From Legionella quateirensis (lineage in GTDB: Bacteria; Pseudomonadota; Gammaproteobacteria; Legionellales; Legionellaceae): a DNA stretch of 64,000 nt. The notes below the pieces were generated by a model. The model was not told the origin of the DNA. It saw only the letters and a program-made list of their open reading frames with translations, and ran no database searches. This document shows positions 56,820-64,000 of the stretch, in pieces. Within the stretch, counting starts at the first letter, position 1. Each line of letters opens with the position of its first letter. A program made the position numbers and the translations under genes. The stretch spans positions 39,227-103,226 of the forward strand of contig NZ_LNYR01000038.1 of NCBI RefSeq assembly GCF_001467955.1, read 5' to 3'.

Positions 56820-57852
56820 ATTAGCACTTCCTGATGAAGAAGCTTTGCTTAGAAAACATCTTTGGCAAACCCCCATGGCAGGGGCTGTAGATTTGGTTTT
56901 TGCACGTGAGCCTAATTACTTTAATATCGGTAAAACTCAAGGTGACACAGTACAGACTTTTGTTGGTAAGACAGATGGGGTAATCAAAGTATCAGGTATA
57001 CGTGCAACACGTTTAAGTCAGGTAAATGGTCAGGTGCAAGAAACAGGATATCTGGCTGATTTTCGAATTGCCAAGTCATCACGAAATGGGTTCGCTTTGT
57101 TGCAAGCCAATCGCTTTTTAAAAAAACTCCATCAAGAACATCCAATACCCTACTATACTGCCGTCATTGGTGACGATAATGAGCGTGCATTAACCTCTCT
57201 CGCCTCAAATTATAAAGGATTTCCCAGATTTCGCGATTATGGCAGAGTCTTGACCCCATTATTGTTTACCATGAGAACATTGAAAAGTTGTCCCGAATTG
57301 GAGCGTGGTTCATTGAATACGCTACCTGAAATTTGTGCGAAATTGAATGAAAATAAACAGCAATTAGCCCCCTACTACTCCGTGTCTGATTTTACATCGG
57401 GAAAATTTCCAAATTTTAAAGTGGAGAATTTTTTAATTTTAAAACAAGGATCTAAAATAAAGGCGGTAGCTGGATTATGGGATCAAAGCACGTTTCGACA
57501 GACTGTTCCGATTCATTATGGGGGGTACTATCGGTGGTTAAGACCAATGCTTAATCATTTTTTGTCCTATGGCCTTCCAAGGGCAGGACAGCATATCAAG
57601 ACCATTTACATGGCTTTTGTGGCCTCTGATAACATCGAAGATCACCGAATTTTGCTACGCGCTTGTTTGCAGAGTGCAAAAAAACAAGGGTTCACCCATT
57701 TAGTAACCGGAATCCATGAGCGCGACGAACGTGCTCCGCTTCTTGCTGAGTTTCCAGGAATTCCCTATGCAGGCCGCCTTTTTTTGGTCGATTATGATAA
57801 CCATGAAGACCTTGATGATCGTGTGCCTTATGTGGAGGTTGCCACGTTATGA
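56809..57852 (+). CDS. GNAT-like acyltransferase (second)
   Basis: A 347-aa soluble protein. Residues 70-100 (ETGYLADFRIAKSSRNGFALLQANRF) fit the GNAT acetyl-CoA-binding strand and helix, and a second similar half from about 200 on (FLILKQGSKIKAVAGLWDQ ... KTIYMAFVASDN) suggests a two-domain arrangement. Overlaps GH3 by 11 bp and the next gene by 4 bp. Acceptor unknown. It is not closely similar in sequence to the other GNAT-like protein of the operon. Confidence 0.7.
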   Translation: MKFELALPDEEALLRKHLWQTPMAGAVDLVFAREPNYFNIGKTQGDTVQTFVGKTDGVIKVSGIRATRLSQVNGQVQETGYLADFRIAKSSRNGFALLQANRFLKKLHQEHPIPYYTAVIGDDNERALTSLASNYKGFPRFRDYGRVLTPLLFTMRTLKSCPELERGSLNTLPEICAKLNENKQQLAPYYSVSDFTSGKFPNFKVENFLILKQGSKIKAVAGLWDQSTFRQTVPIHYGGYYRWLRPMLNHFLSYGLPRAGQHIKTIYMAFVASDNIEDHRILLRACLQSAKKQGFTHLVTGIHERDERAPLLAEFPGIPYAGRLFLVDYDNHEDLDDRVPYVEVATL

Positions 57853-59321
57853 AATACGTCATTCATTTTCTTCTTTATACGCTGATTACGGGTATTCTTT
57901 ATTCTTTGGCATCGAATCATCCAATTTATGAGCCTTTTGTGATTAATGAACTGGTTATTGATAATTACATCCCCATGATTCCTCAGTCAGTGTACATTTA
58001 CATGAGTTATTTTTTCTTGCTTCCAGTTTTAATTTTTGTTGCCAGAAGTAAACCGGGTTTTACTACAGTATTTTATATTGCTCTAGCTTGTGGCGTGATC
58101 AATGTTCTGATCTACACCTTCGTTCCAACCCGATTATTTGAACGAATTTGGGCTCCGGAGAATTCCTTTTTAGCTTATTTACAATCTAAAGACACTATTT
58201 TGTGTGCTTTTCCCTCTGGTCACGTGGCACTCCCATTATCCATTGCCCTGGGAGCGTTTATGATAGCCTGTCAAAAAAGGCTACCCGAAGTCACCTCATT
58301 TTGGCGCAAGGTTTCTGTATTTTACTTCATTTGGTTTTGTTTGCTGGCTTCGTCAACCTTGCTTACCAAGCAGCATTTTGTTTTGGACGTGGTTTCTGGC
58401 GTTTTATTGGCAACCATCGTTGTATTGACTGGAATGTATTATTTATATGCAAAAAACCAAAAAAAATCACTAAATGTCCGGTCCCTTTGGGCATTGGTGT
58501 CCGAATTCTCATTAATTGCATTGGCTATGACTCTAATAATAAGGTATTGGCATCCTGTGACCATTACGTTGGGAATCGTCTTTATAGCGTCTCGGCAACA
58601 TGCGCTCCTGGCACTATATCATGATGCAGTGCATTACCTGATTTCTTCAAATAAGCGGTTAAATGACTTTATTATTAACTGCTTTGCTGGCGTACCTTTT
58701 TTTATGCCGGTTCATGGATATCGTTCCTTACATTTTAGCCATCATCAGCATTTGGGAACTGTAAACGATCCAGAAAAACGGTATTTATATCGAAATCAGC
58801 CCTGGAACTATCAAGCCTTGAACTCTGGTTTATTACTTAAACAACTGTTGGGTGATTTATTGCTTTGGAATTCACTCAGGATGTTGTGGCTTTTTATCAA
58901 AGATCGAATTTCCCATAATAACGATATAAAGCTGCCTGTTACCTCATATTATAACGAGCTTTATTTTCAATTTATGTTCCTTTTCGTAATGATTGGCATT
59001 AGTTATCAATATTGGCCGTCAGCGGTAATCCAAGTCTTATTCTTATGGTTTCTTCCCTATTTAACGGTTACCCAATTGTTACAGAAGATTCGCAGCTTTG
59101 CAGAACATGCACCAATGAACAGTGATGCGGATTCTGGTAGCTGTTCATGGTCACCAGGTTGGTTGGGCTCATTTTTTATTTGGCCTTACAATATTAATTA
59201 TCATAAAGAACATCATCGTATTAGCAATATCAGTTGGGATGAACTGCCAAAGAGGTTTTCTAACGTGGAACAACGTCCAGGAAAATCATTAATACAACAT
59301 ATATGGAGTGTAAATAAATAA
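57849..59321 (+). CDS. PAP2-type phosphatase/transferase fused to a fatty acid desaturase
   Basis: A 490-aa polytopic membrane protein with two catalytic parts. Residues 1-205: PAP2 superfamily, with PSGH at 122-125 and S169-x6-H176-x3-D180, like the inositol-phosphorylceramide-synthase branch; motif 3 has Thr where Arg is usual and motif 1 is unclear. Residues 215-490: membrane di-iron desaturase/hydroxylase with H258-DAV-H262, H295-x2-HH-x-H301 and H452-x2-HH456. The frame is open throughout, so this is a real fusion. It may remove or swap a phosphate head group and desaturate the chain of the same lipid. Confidence 0.85.
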   Translation: MKYVIHFLLYTLITGILYSLASNHPIYEPFVINELVIDNYIPMIPQSVYIYMSYFFLLPVLIFVARSKPGFTTVFYIALACGVINVLIYTFVPTRLFERIWAPENSFLAYLQSKDTILCAFPSGHVALPLSIALGAFMIACQKRLPEVTSFWRKVSVFYFIWFCLLASSTLLTKQHFVLDVVSGVLLATIVVLTGMYYLYAKNQKKSLNVRSLWALVSEFSLIALAMTLIIRYWHPVTITLGIVFIASRQHALLALYHDAVHYLISSNKRLNDFIINCFAGVPFFMPVHGYRSLHFSHHQHLGTVNDPEKRYLYRNQPWNYQALNSGLLLKQLLGDLLLWNSLRMLWLFIKDRISHNNDIKLPVTSYYNELYFQFMFLFVMIGISYQYWPSAVIQVLFLWFLPYLTVTQLLQKIRSFAEHAPMNSDADSGSCSWSPGWLGSFFIWPYNINYHKEHHRISNISWDELPKRFSNVEQRPGKSLIQHIWSVNK

Positions 59322-59322
59322 A

Positions 59323-60294
59323 ATGAGAGAAACTTACAAGGTAGAAGGCATTGATGAAATCAGTCATGTTGAGCCACAATACGATTCTTTAGGGCGCTAC
59401 AGCACCATGAATTTAGTCGTGCTGTCTCTGCAAATAGTCGCTTGGTTTATTTTATTAAATACCATCGATCAGCATTCCTTACCCGTTGTGGTGCGAGTAA
59501 TAGCAGTATTTTTATTTTGTATGCTCATGCAGGGGGTTTTTACAATGGTGCATGAATTTTGTCACCGAAATGCTCACCAAAATAAGAAATTAAATTATTT
59601 AATAGGATGCCTTTCCTCTACTCTTTTTGGTACTTCAGCTACTTTTTTAAGGGTACAACACTGGGGGCATCATCGTCGTAATCGCACAGAAGCTGAGCGA
59701 GCAGAATTCATTCATGATGGTGAAAGAAAATGGGGGAAAATCGGACGATATTATTTTGCCATTTTAGGCGGGATTTGGATTTTGTGCTTCCTGTTCCCGA
59801 TGATAACTCCATTTATCCCCTATTCTTTTGCAGAAAAAATAGCTCGTGATAAACGCTTTAACACTTATTCAGCCGCCTTTGAGGAGTTTACTCGCGCTGA
59901 TTGGTTACGCATGCGCATAGAAGGCGGTTTTTTGTTTGTTTTCTGGGCTTCAGTAGTTTATTTTGGCCCTTGGCATTGGTCAACTTTAATGTTGGCTTAT
60001 GGTGCCTTCGCCTTTTCATGGTCTACCTTGCAATGGGTCTATCATTTGCATACTCCCATTCATGTTGTTGAGGGGGCATATAATCTCAGAGCACCTTGGT
60101 TAGTAAGAGTGTTGTTTCTTAATTTCAATTATAACCTTACCCATCACCGCCACCCTGCAATGCCTTGGCAAGAGCTCTATCGAAAGAGCAATCAAGTAGA
60201 AACACAGCCACTTTGGTATCGTTATCTTCTCGTGTTTCGTCCGCCTGTTTTTTTTCCTCAAGATGTATCTAAATTAGAGAAGAGATACTTCTAA
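59323..60294 (+). CDS. Membrane fatty acid desaturase
   Basis: A 323-aa membrane di-iron enzyme. Histidine boxes: H77-EFC-H81, H113-WG-HH117 and THHRHP (H273, H274, H276), plus YHLH at 239-242. About four TM helices. Not a recent copy of the desaturase half next door, since box spacing and sequence differ. Starts one base after the fusion gene's stop and overlaps the hydrolase start (TAATG). Confidence 0.88.
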   Translation: MRETYKVEGIDEISHVEPQYDSLGRYSTMNLVVLSLQIVAWFILLNTIDQHSLPVVVRVIAVFLFCMLMQGVFTMVHEFCHRNAHQNKKLNYLIGCLSSTLFGTSATFLRVQHWGHHRRNRTEAERAEFIHDGERKWGKIGRYYFAILGGIWILCFLFPMITPFIPYSFAEKIARDKRFNTYSAAFEEFTRADWLRMRIEGGFLFVFWASVVYFGPWHWSTLMLAYGAFAFSWSTLQWVYHLHTPIHVVEGAYNLRAPWLVRVLFLNFNYNLTHHRHPAMPWQELYRKSNQVETQPLWYRYLLVFRPPVFFPQDVSKLEKRYF

Positions 60295-61214
60295 TGGCCC
60301 TTAAAAAAACATGGAACCCTGAAGGGTTTGACACTTATTTAAGCCATTTTCCAAACACGCCTGACCTTAAGCTGGCTGCTTCACAAAATATTACACATCA
60401 GTTCTGTGATATTTGGAATTCGGGATTGACGAGTTTGGAAAAAAGCCTTGATGGATTAAACAAAAACATCACGATTGTATTTGTCAGAGGTTACTTGGGT
60501 CGTTACATGTTAAATAGTCTCAAAGAGCCTGCCAATTTATTAAGACGGTTAGGCTATGATGCAATTATAATGCAACAAACGGCAGGGGGTTCCTACAGAG
60601 ACAATGTCCAGCTGATACTTCAGCAATTAAAGTCTCGTCACAAGCGGAGTCATTTTATTTTCTGTGCCCACAGTCGAGGCGGATTGGAGTGTTTGAGTTT
60701 ATTAACTGAAAACGAAGACATTCGCATTAAAACGAAAGCATTAATTATGTCTCAGACTGCCCGTGGCTCATCTCATGTTTTGGAAAGCATTTTACACGGG
60801 GAACACCAAAAAACAAATTATTCATGGTACCGTTCTTTATCTGAAAAAATGCAATGGGTGATGCTCTCTGCTATCAGGGCTAAAGTGGGTGGAGAAGAGC
60901 TCACTTCCAGAATATGGCCTAATCTCATCAAGAGAGTAGAAAACCAGCAATTCAATTTTCCGGTGATTCAAACAGCCTCCTGGTCTACACAACCGACCTT
61001 GTGGCTTGATTCATTCCATGAGCGATTAAAAGAGATTCGTCCTGCATGTGCCCATGATGGCCAATTTTTCTTACAAGATTTAATTTGGCCAAAAATCAAT
61101 CATGTATTGCTCCCCAATCTGGATCATGCTCAACCAGTTGTAGGCGGGTTAAATTTCAATCACAAACACTATTGGTTGACATTAATTAACATGATTATGA
61201 GAAATACGATATAA
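60294..61214 (+). CDS. Alpha/beta-hydrolase, lipase/esterase-like
   Basis: A 306-aa soluble protein. The nucleophile elbow is AHSRGG (S127) after a hydrophobic strand HFIFCAHSRGG, with the oxyanion-side FVRGYLGRYM near 63-72; a candidate acid and a late HD (LDHAQPV) complete a triad. No signal peptide. Last gene of the operon; it may release, transfer or proofread the acyl product. Confidence 0.78.
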   Translation: MALKKTWNPEGFDTYLSHFPNTPDLKLAASQNITHQFCDIWNSGLTSLEKSLDGLNKNITIVFVRGYLGRYMLNSLKEPANLLRRLGYDAIIMQQTAGGSYRDNVQLILQQLKSRHKRSHFIFCAHSRGGLECLSLLTENEDIRIKTKALIMSQTARGSSHVLESILHGEHQKTNYSWYRSLSEKMQWVMLSAIRAKVGGEELTSRIWPNLIKRVENQQFNFPVIQTASWSTQPTLWLDSFHERLKEIRPACAHDGQFFLQDLIWPKINHVLLPNLDHAQPVVGGLNFNHKHYWLTLINMIMRNTI

Positions 61215-61267
61215 ATCAAGGAGTTGTACTCATTTGGACTAGTACAAAATGAATTAAACTGAATCAA

Positions 61268-61354
61268 TGGTACCGAGAAGAGGACTCGAACCTCCACGGG
61301 GTTACCCCCACTAGCACCTGAAGCTAGCGTGTCTACCAATTCCACCACCTCGGC
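61268..61354 (-). tRNA. tRNA-Leu (anticodon CAG)
   Basis: Folds as a class II tRNA: acceptor GCCGAGG with TCTCGGT, discriminator A and encoded CCA (61268-61270), D-arm with AATTGGTAGAC, anticodon loop TTCAGGT, a long variable arm GGGGGTAACCCC, and T-arm GGTTCGAGTCC. Anticodon CAG lies at 61318-61320 on the minus strand. It sits 53 bp downstream of the operon's last gene, facing it. Confidence 0.96.
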
Positions 61355-61401
61355 ATAGTGCGCTACGTTACGCAAAATATAGGGTTATGTCAATTATTTT
61401 T

Positions 61402-62367
61402 TTATTTTGAGTAAGGTAACCCAGCTTTAAGTATTCGTTCTCTGACACCTTGCCATTCACTTTGTTCTGGTGGCAGTTCAATTGCGATGCAGATGGCATT
61501 GGACGCGTCGGCATACCTGAGCTGGTAATATAAATCGTAGGCAGCTTTTTCAGGATTGTCAGCTAGAAGATGAAAATGGTTGATTTCCACTCCTGGAGGT
61601 TGTTGACTGGCGATAACATAAACATCGCCCTCTCTTCTCTGGCAAAAACGTGAAAGGGTTTCAAACTGGTCAAAATAGTACAGGTTTTTCTGGGGTTGAT
61701 AGTGACTCTCTAACTTACCAGGAACTCGAATGGTGTTTTCTTTGGGGGCGTAACGAGTAGGAATGACCGCTGCTATTGCTTTTTCATCAATTAGACCATG
61801 ACGCAAAATTTGATAAGTATCGGGATCTGTTGCATCAATTATAGTGGATTCAATGCCAATACTGCATCGACCGCCATCCAGAATTAATAATTCCTGATCT
61901 TTAAATGATTGCTTTACGTGTAAAGCAGTAGTTGGGCTGACTTTGCCAAAAGGATTTGCTGATGGAGCAACTATAGGGGTGTCGAGCTTCTGTAATAATT
62001 TTTGGGCAATCGGGTGAGCAGGGCATCTTATGGCTACGGTGGATTGGCCGCCAGTAATTAATGGGTTAATTTGGTTTTCTTTGCAACGTAATACCAAGGT
62101 AAGAGGGCCTGGCCAAAATTTTTTAATTAATAATTGTGCGTACTCAGGGATCTCCTCCACAAGCTCTTTCAAATCCCAGTGCTCTGCTACATGAACAATT
62201 AATGGATGATTTAATGGTCTGTTTTTCATGGTGAAAACAGCTTTTATAGCCTTTTCTCTATTGATCAGCGCTGCTAATCCATAAACGGTCTCTGTTGGAA
62301 TGGCAACAGGTTTTCCATCCTTTAAATCAAGAATTGCTCGATTCAGTCTAGTGGTTATTAGCGACAT
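61402..62367 (-). CDS. Threonylcarbamoyl-AMP synthase (TsaC/Sua5 family)
   Basis: Makes threonylcarbamoyl-AMP for t6A37 in ANN-decoding tRNAs. The 321-aa product has the YrdC domain (PTETVYGLAA, KNRPLNHPLIVHV, SANPFGKVSPTTA) plus the additional C-terminal Sua5 domain, so it is the long Sua5 type rather than short TsaC. The usual KGRP appears as KNRP. Confidence 0.95.
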   Translation of the reverse strand: MSLITTRLNRAILDLKDGKPVAIPTETVYGLAALINREKAIKAVFTMKNRPLNHPLIVHVAEHWDLKELVEEIPEYAQLLIKKFWPGPLTLVLRCKENQINPLITGGQSTVAIRCPAHPIAQKLLQKLDTPIVAPSANPFGKVSPTTALHVKQSFKDQELLILDGGRCSIGIESTIIDATDPDTYQILRHGLIDEKAIAAVIPTRYAPKENTIRVPGKLESHYQPQKNLYYFDQFETLSRFCQRREGDVYVIASQQPPGVEINHFHLLADNPEKAAYDLYYQLRYADASNAICIAIELPPEQSEWQGVRERILKAGLPYSK

Positions 62368-62707
62368 AAATGGGTCTCATTAGTAGTTTTATATAATAAA
62401 GGAAACAGGCCGAAGAGAGTGGGTAACAACAGAGCATTATTTTTACACAGATCGCCCCGGTAATGGAATAGTAAAGAATAAAAATAACTTTAAAAGAACC
62501 CATTGTGCTCCAGATCTAATACTGATTATTAGATTAGCAGGTAAGTATATCTTAACTGATACAAAAGAAGAGGTGTTTCATCTTTTGACTAGGTATTGGA
62601 TGAGCTGCTGACTTTAAGACTGGTGGATTATCAATCCACCAGTCTTAATCATGGTATTAAGATGAATGATTCATCTGAACAAAATGCCCAACCTTAATCA
62701 CTTATAT
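62368..62707. other. Gap between the malic enzyme and sua5
   Basis: No gene; holds the sua5 promoter at its left end and a strong hairpin (62616-62646) near the malic enzyme stop. Confidence 0.6.
62616..62646 (-). terminator. Terminator hairpin downstream of the malic enzyme gene
   Basis: Perfect 14-bp stem AAGACTGGTGGATT / AATCCACCAGTCTT with a 3-nt loop, about 60 bp beyond the malic enzyme stop. Its minus-strand side is followed by AAAGTC rather than T, so termination may be Rho-assisted. Confidence 0.65.
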
Positions 62708-64000
62708 TTAGATATAGCTCTCGTAATGGGGAGTCCACATTGTTGCATCAATGGCTTTATCAATTTCAGTGTCGATCATCGCATTGATATGCCCTTCTTT
62801 GATGCCCTGATTGATTACGGCTTTGGCTATATGTCGGCTCACTGTTCTAATTGACGAGAGTTCCGGCAAAAGACGTCCTACTCCAGTTTCTACGGCTGGT
62901 GCCAACTCACTTAAGGCAATAGCCGCAGCCATCATCATGTTATCCGTGACTCTTTTCGCTTTACCTGCAACAACGCCCAAACCGACACCCGGGAATATAT
63001 AAGAATTATTGCATTGAGCGATATCGTATTTTTGACCGTTAAACTCTATCGGATCAAATGGACTGCCGGTTGCAATTAATGCCTTTCCAGAAGTCCAGTT
63101 TAACAGGTCCTCAGGAACAGCCTCTACACGGGAGGTTGGATTTGATAAAGGAAATATTATGGGTCTTTGACAATAACCAGCCATTGATTTGATCATGGAT
63201 TCAGTAAACTGTTTGGGTTGTCCTGATACACCAAGGAGAATTGTCGGTTTTGCATTGATGATTACATCGTTTAAGCTGATTTGCTCTGAATTATGTAGGT
63301 CCCAGTTTTTTAATGATTGCTGGGGTTGAGTGAATCCTTTTTGAAACGGTAACAGATCGGTCATGCCGTCATGAAGTAAGCCATTTCTGTCGACTAAATA
63401 AAAACGAGATCGGGCTTCAGCCTCTGCCAAGCCCTGGCTCATCATGGCATGAACCAGTTGTTCACTGATGCCACAACCTGCAGAACCTGCCCCTAGCAGT
63501 GCAATGCGCTGATCTTTTAAGGGAGTTCCAGCAACTCGCGTTGCAGCAATAATCGCTGCGACAGCTACGGCAGCCGTACCTTGTATGTCATCATTAAAGG
63601 TACATAATTGATCTTTATAACGTTCGAGTAATGGATAAGCATGTTGTTGGGCAAAATCTTCAAACTGGAGTAAAACGTGAGGCATATGCTTTTTGATACT
63701 TTGTACAAATTGATCGACAAAGTCGTCATAGTCTTTACCTGAAATACGTTCATGTCTCCAGCCAATGTATTCAGGATCATTCAAGCGTTCCTGATTGTTG
63801 GTTCCGACATCCAGAATAATCGGGAGCGTTTTAGAAGGCTCTATACCACCACAACTGGTATAGAGGGACAGTTTGCCAATAGGAATCCCTAAACCTCCTG
63901 CTCCTTGATCACCTAAGCCAAGGATTCGCTCACCGTCGGTGACGACAATAACGCTTATGTTTCGTGATGAGGCAATCGATTTGATTATCTCATCCATTTT
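62708..64000 (-). CDS. NAD(P)-dependent malic enzyme, partial at the window edge
   Basis: Oxidative decarboxylation of malate to pyruvate. Visible 429 residues contain VTDGERILGLGDQGAGGLGIPIGK, ERISGKDYDDFVDQF, FNDDIQGTAAVAVAA and LLGAGSAGCGI, the large (about 560-aa) malic enzyme form such as MaeA/SfcA. The N-terminal ~130 residues lie beyond the right edge, so the Met at 63997 is internal and not the start. Confidence 0.94.
   Translation of the reverse strand, partial: KMDEIIKSIASSRNISVIVVTDGERILGLGDQGAGGLGIPIGKLSLYTSCGGIEPSKTLPIILDVGTNNQERLNDPEYIGWRHERISGKDYDDFVDQFVQSIKKHMPHVLLQFEDFAQQHAYPLLERYKDQLCTFNDDIQGTAAVAVAAIIAATRVAGTPLKDQRIALLGAGSAGCGISEQLVHAMMSQGLAEAEARSRFYLVDRNGLLHDGMTDLLPFQKGFTQPQQSLKNWDLHNSEQISLNDVIINAKPTILLGVSGQPKQFTESMIKSMAGYCQRPIIFPLSNPTSRVEAVPEDLLNWTSGKALIATGSPFDPIEFNGQKYDIAQCNNSYIFPGVGLGVVAGKAKRVTDNMMMAAAIALSELAPAVETGVGRLLPELSSIRTVSRHIAKAVINQGIKEGHINAMIDTEIDKAIDATMWTPHYESYI

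Noticed and set aside
53177..61354. Integrative element with att sites using tRNA-Leu
   Set aside because: No integrase, no duplicated tRNA 3' end and no IS were found on the far side near psd.
61169..61375. 68-codon minus-strand frame over tRNA-Leu
   Set aside because: It is a translation of the tRNA gene itself.

Overview
The window is chromosomal DNA from a Legionella species that is close to, but probably not, L. pneumophila. The genus call rests on the dnaA-dnaN-recF-gyrB / rpmH-rnpA-yidD-yidC-mnmE layout around the origin, an hfq-hflX pair next to a RavA-like protein, a LegP-type astacin beside a large membrane protein, a MavQ-like kinase effector, a Legionella major-outer-membrane-protein-type porin, and low G+C. 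DnaA is nearly identical to L. pneumophila DnaA as I remember it but differs in the N-terminal linker. No search was run, so species-level statements are inference.

Left arm (1-16904): hflX and hfq (minus) face away from a RavA-like repeat protein. A three-gene operon follows (N-carbamoylputrescine amidase, arginine decarboxylase, agmatine deiminase) that makes putrescine from arginine. Downstream of it sits an unannotated GGA-hairpin small RNA of the RsmY/RsmZ type, with a perfect LetA box and a -10 element. Then come a GT4 glycosyltransferase, an outer membrane protein, and the minus-strand replication genes gyrB, recF, dnaN and dnaA. Two ParB-binding parS sites lie here, one between gyrB and recF and one inside recF. 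The 1.06-kb dnaA-rpmH gap (16905-17967) is AT-rich, carries DnaA boxes and is the likely oriC.

Right arm (17968-44738): rpmH-rnpA-yidD-yidC-mnmE, a multi-TM effector candidate, LegP, an AlkB-like membrane hydroxylase, the conserved rsmI / lpoA-yraN-diaA-BON-BON cluster, an SGNH plus MBOAT acyltransferase pair, the complete nine-gene atpIBEFHAGDC operon, parC with three DnaA boxes upstream, and a ProC-like Rossmann protein. A near-perfect third parS lies downstream of parC.

Accessory part (45008-61214): an M4 metalloprotease, two large effector candidates (the second MavQ-like) separated by a REP-like inverted repeat, and psd. Then comes the most unusual feature, a tightly overlapping seven-gene operon: Rieske oxygenase, GNAT-like, GH3 acyl-adenylating enzyme, second GNAT-like, PAP2-desaturase fusion, stand-alone desaturase and alpha/beta hydrolase. 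It ends about 50 bp from tRNA-Leu(CAG). It looks like a pathway that oxidises and desaturates a lipid-like acid and joins it to an amine or amino acid. The window closes with tsaC/sua5 and a malic enzyme cut by the right edge.
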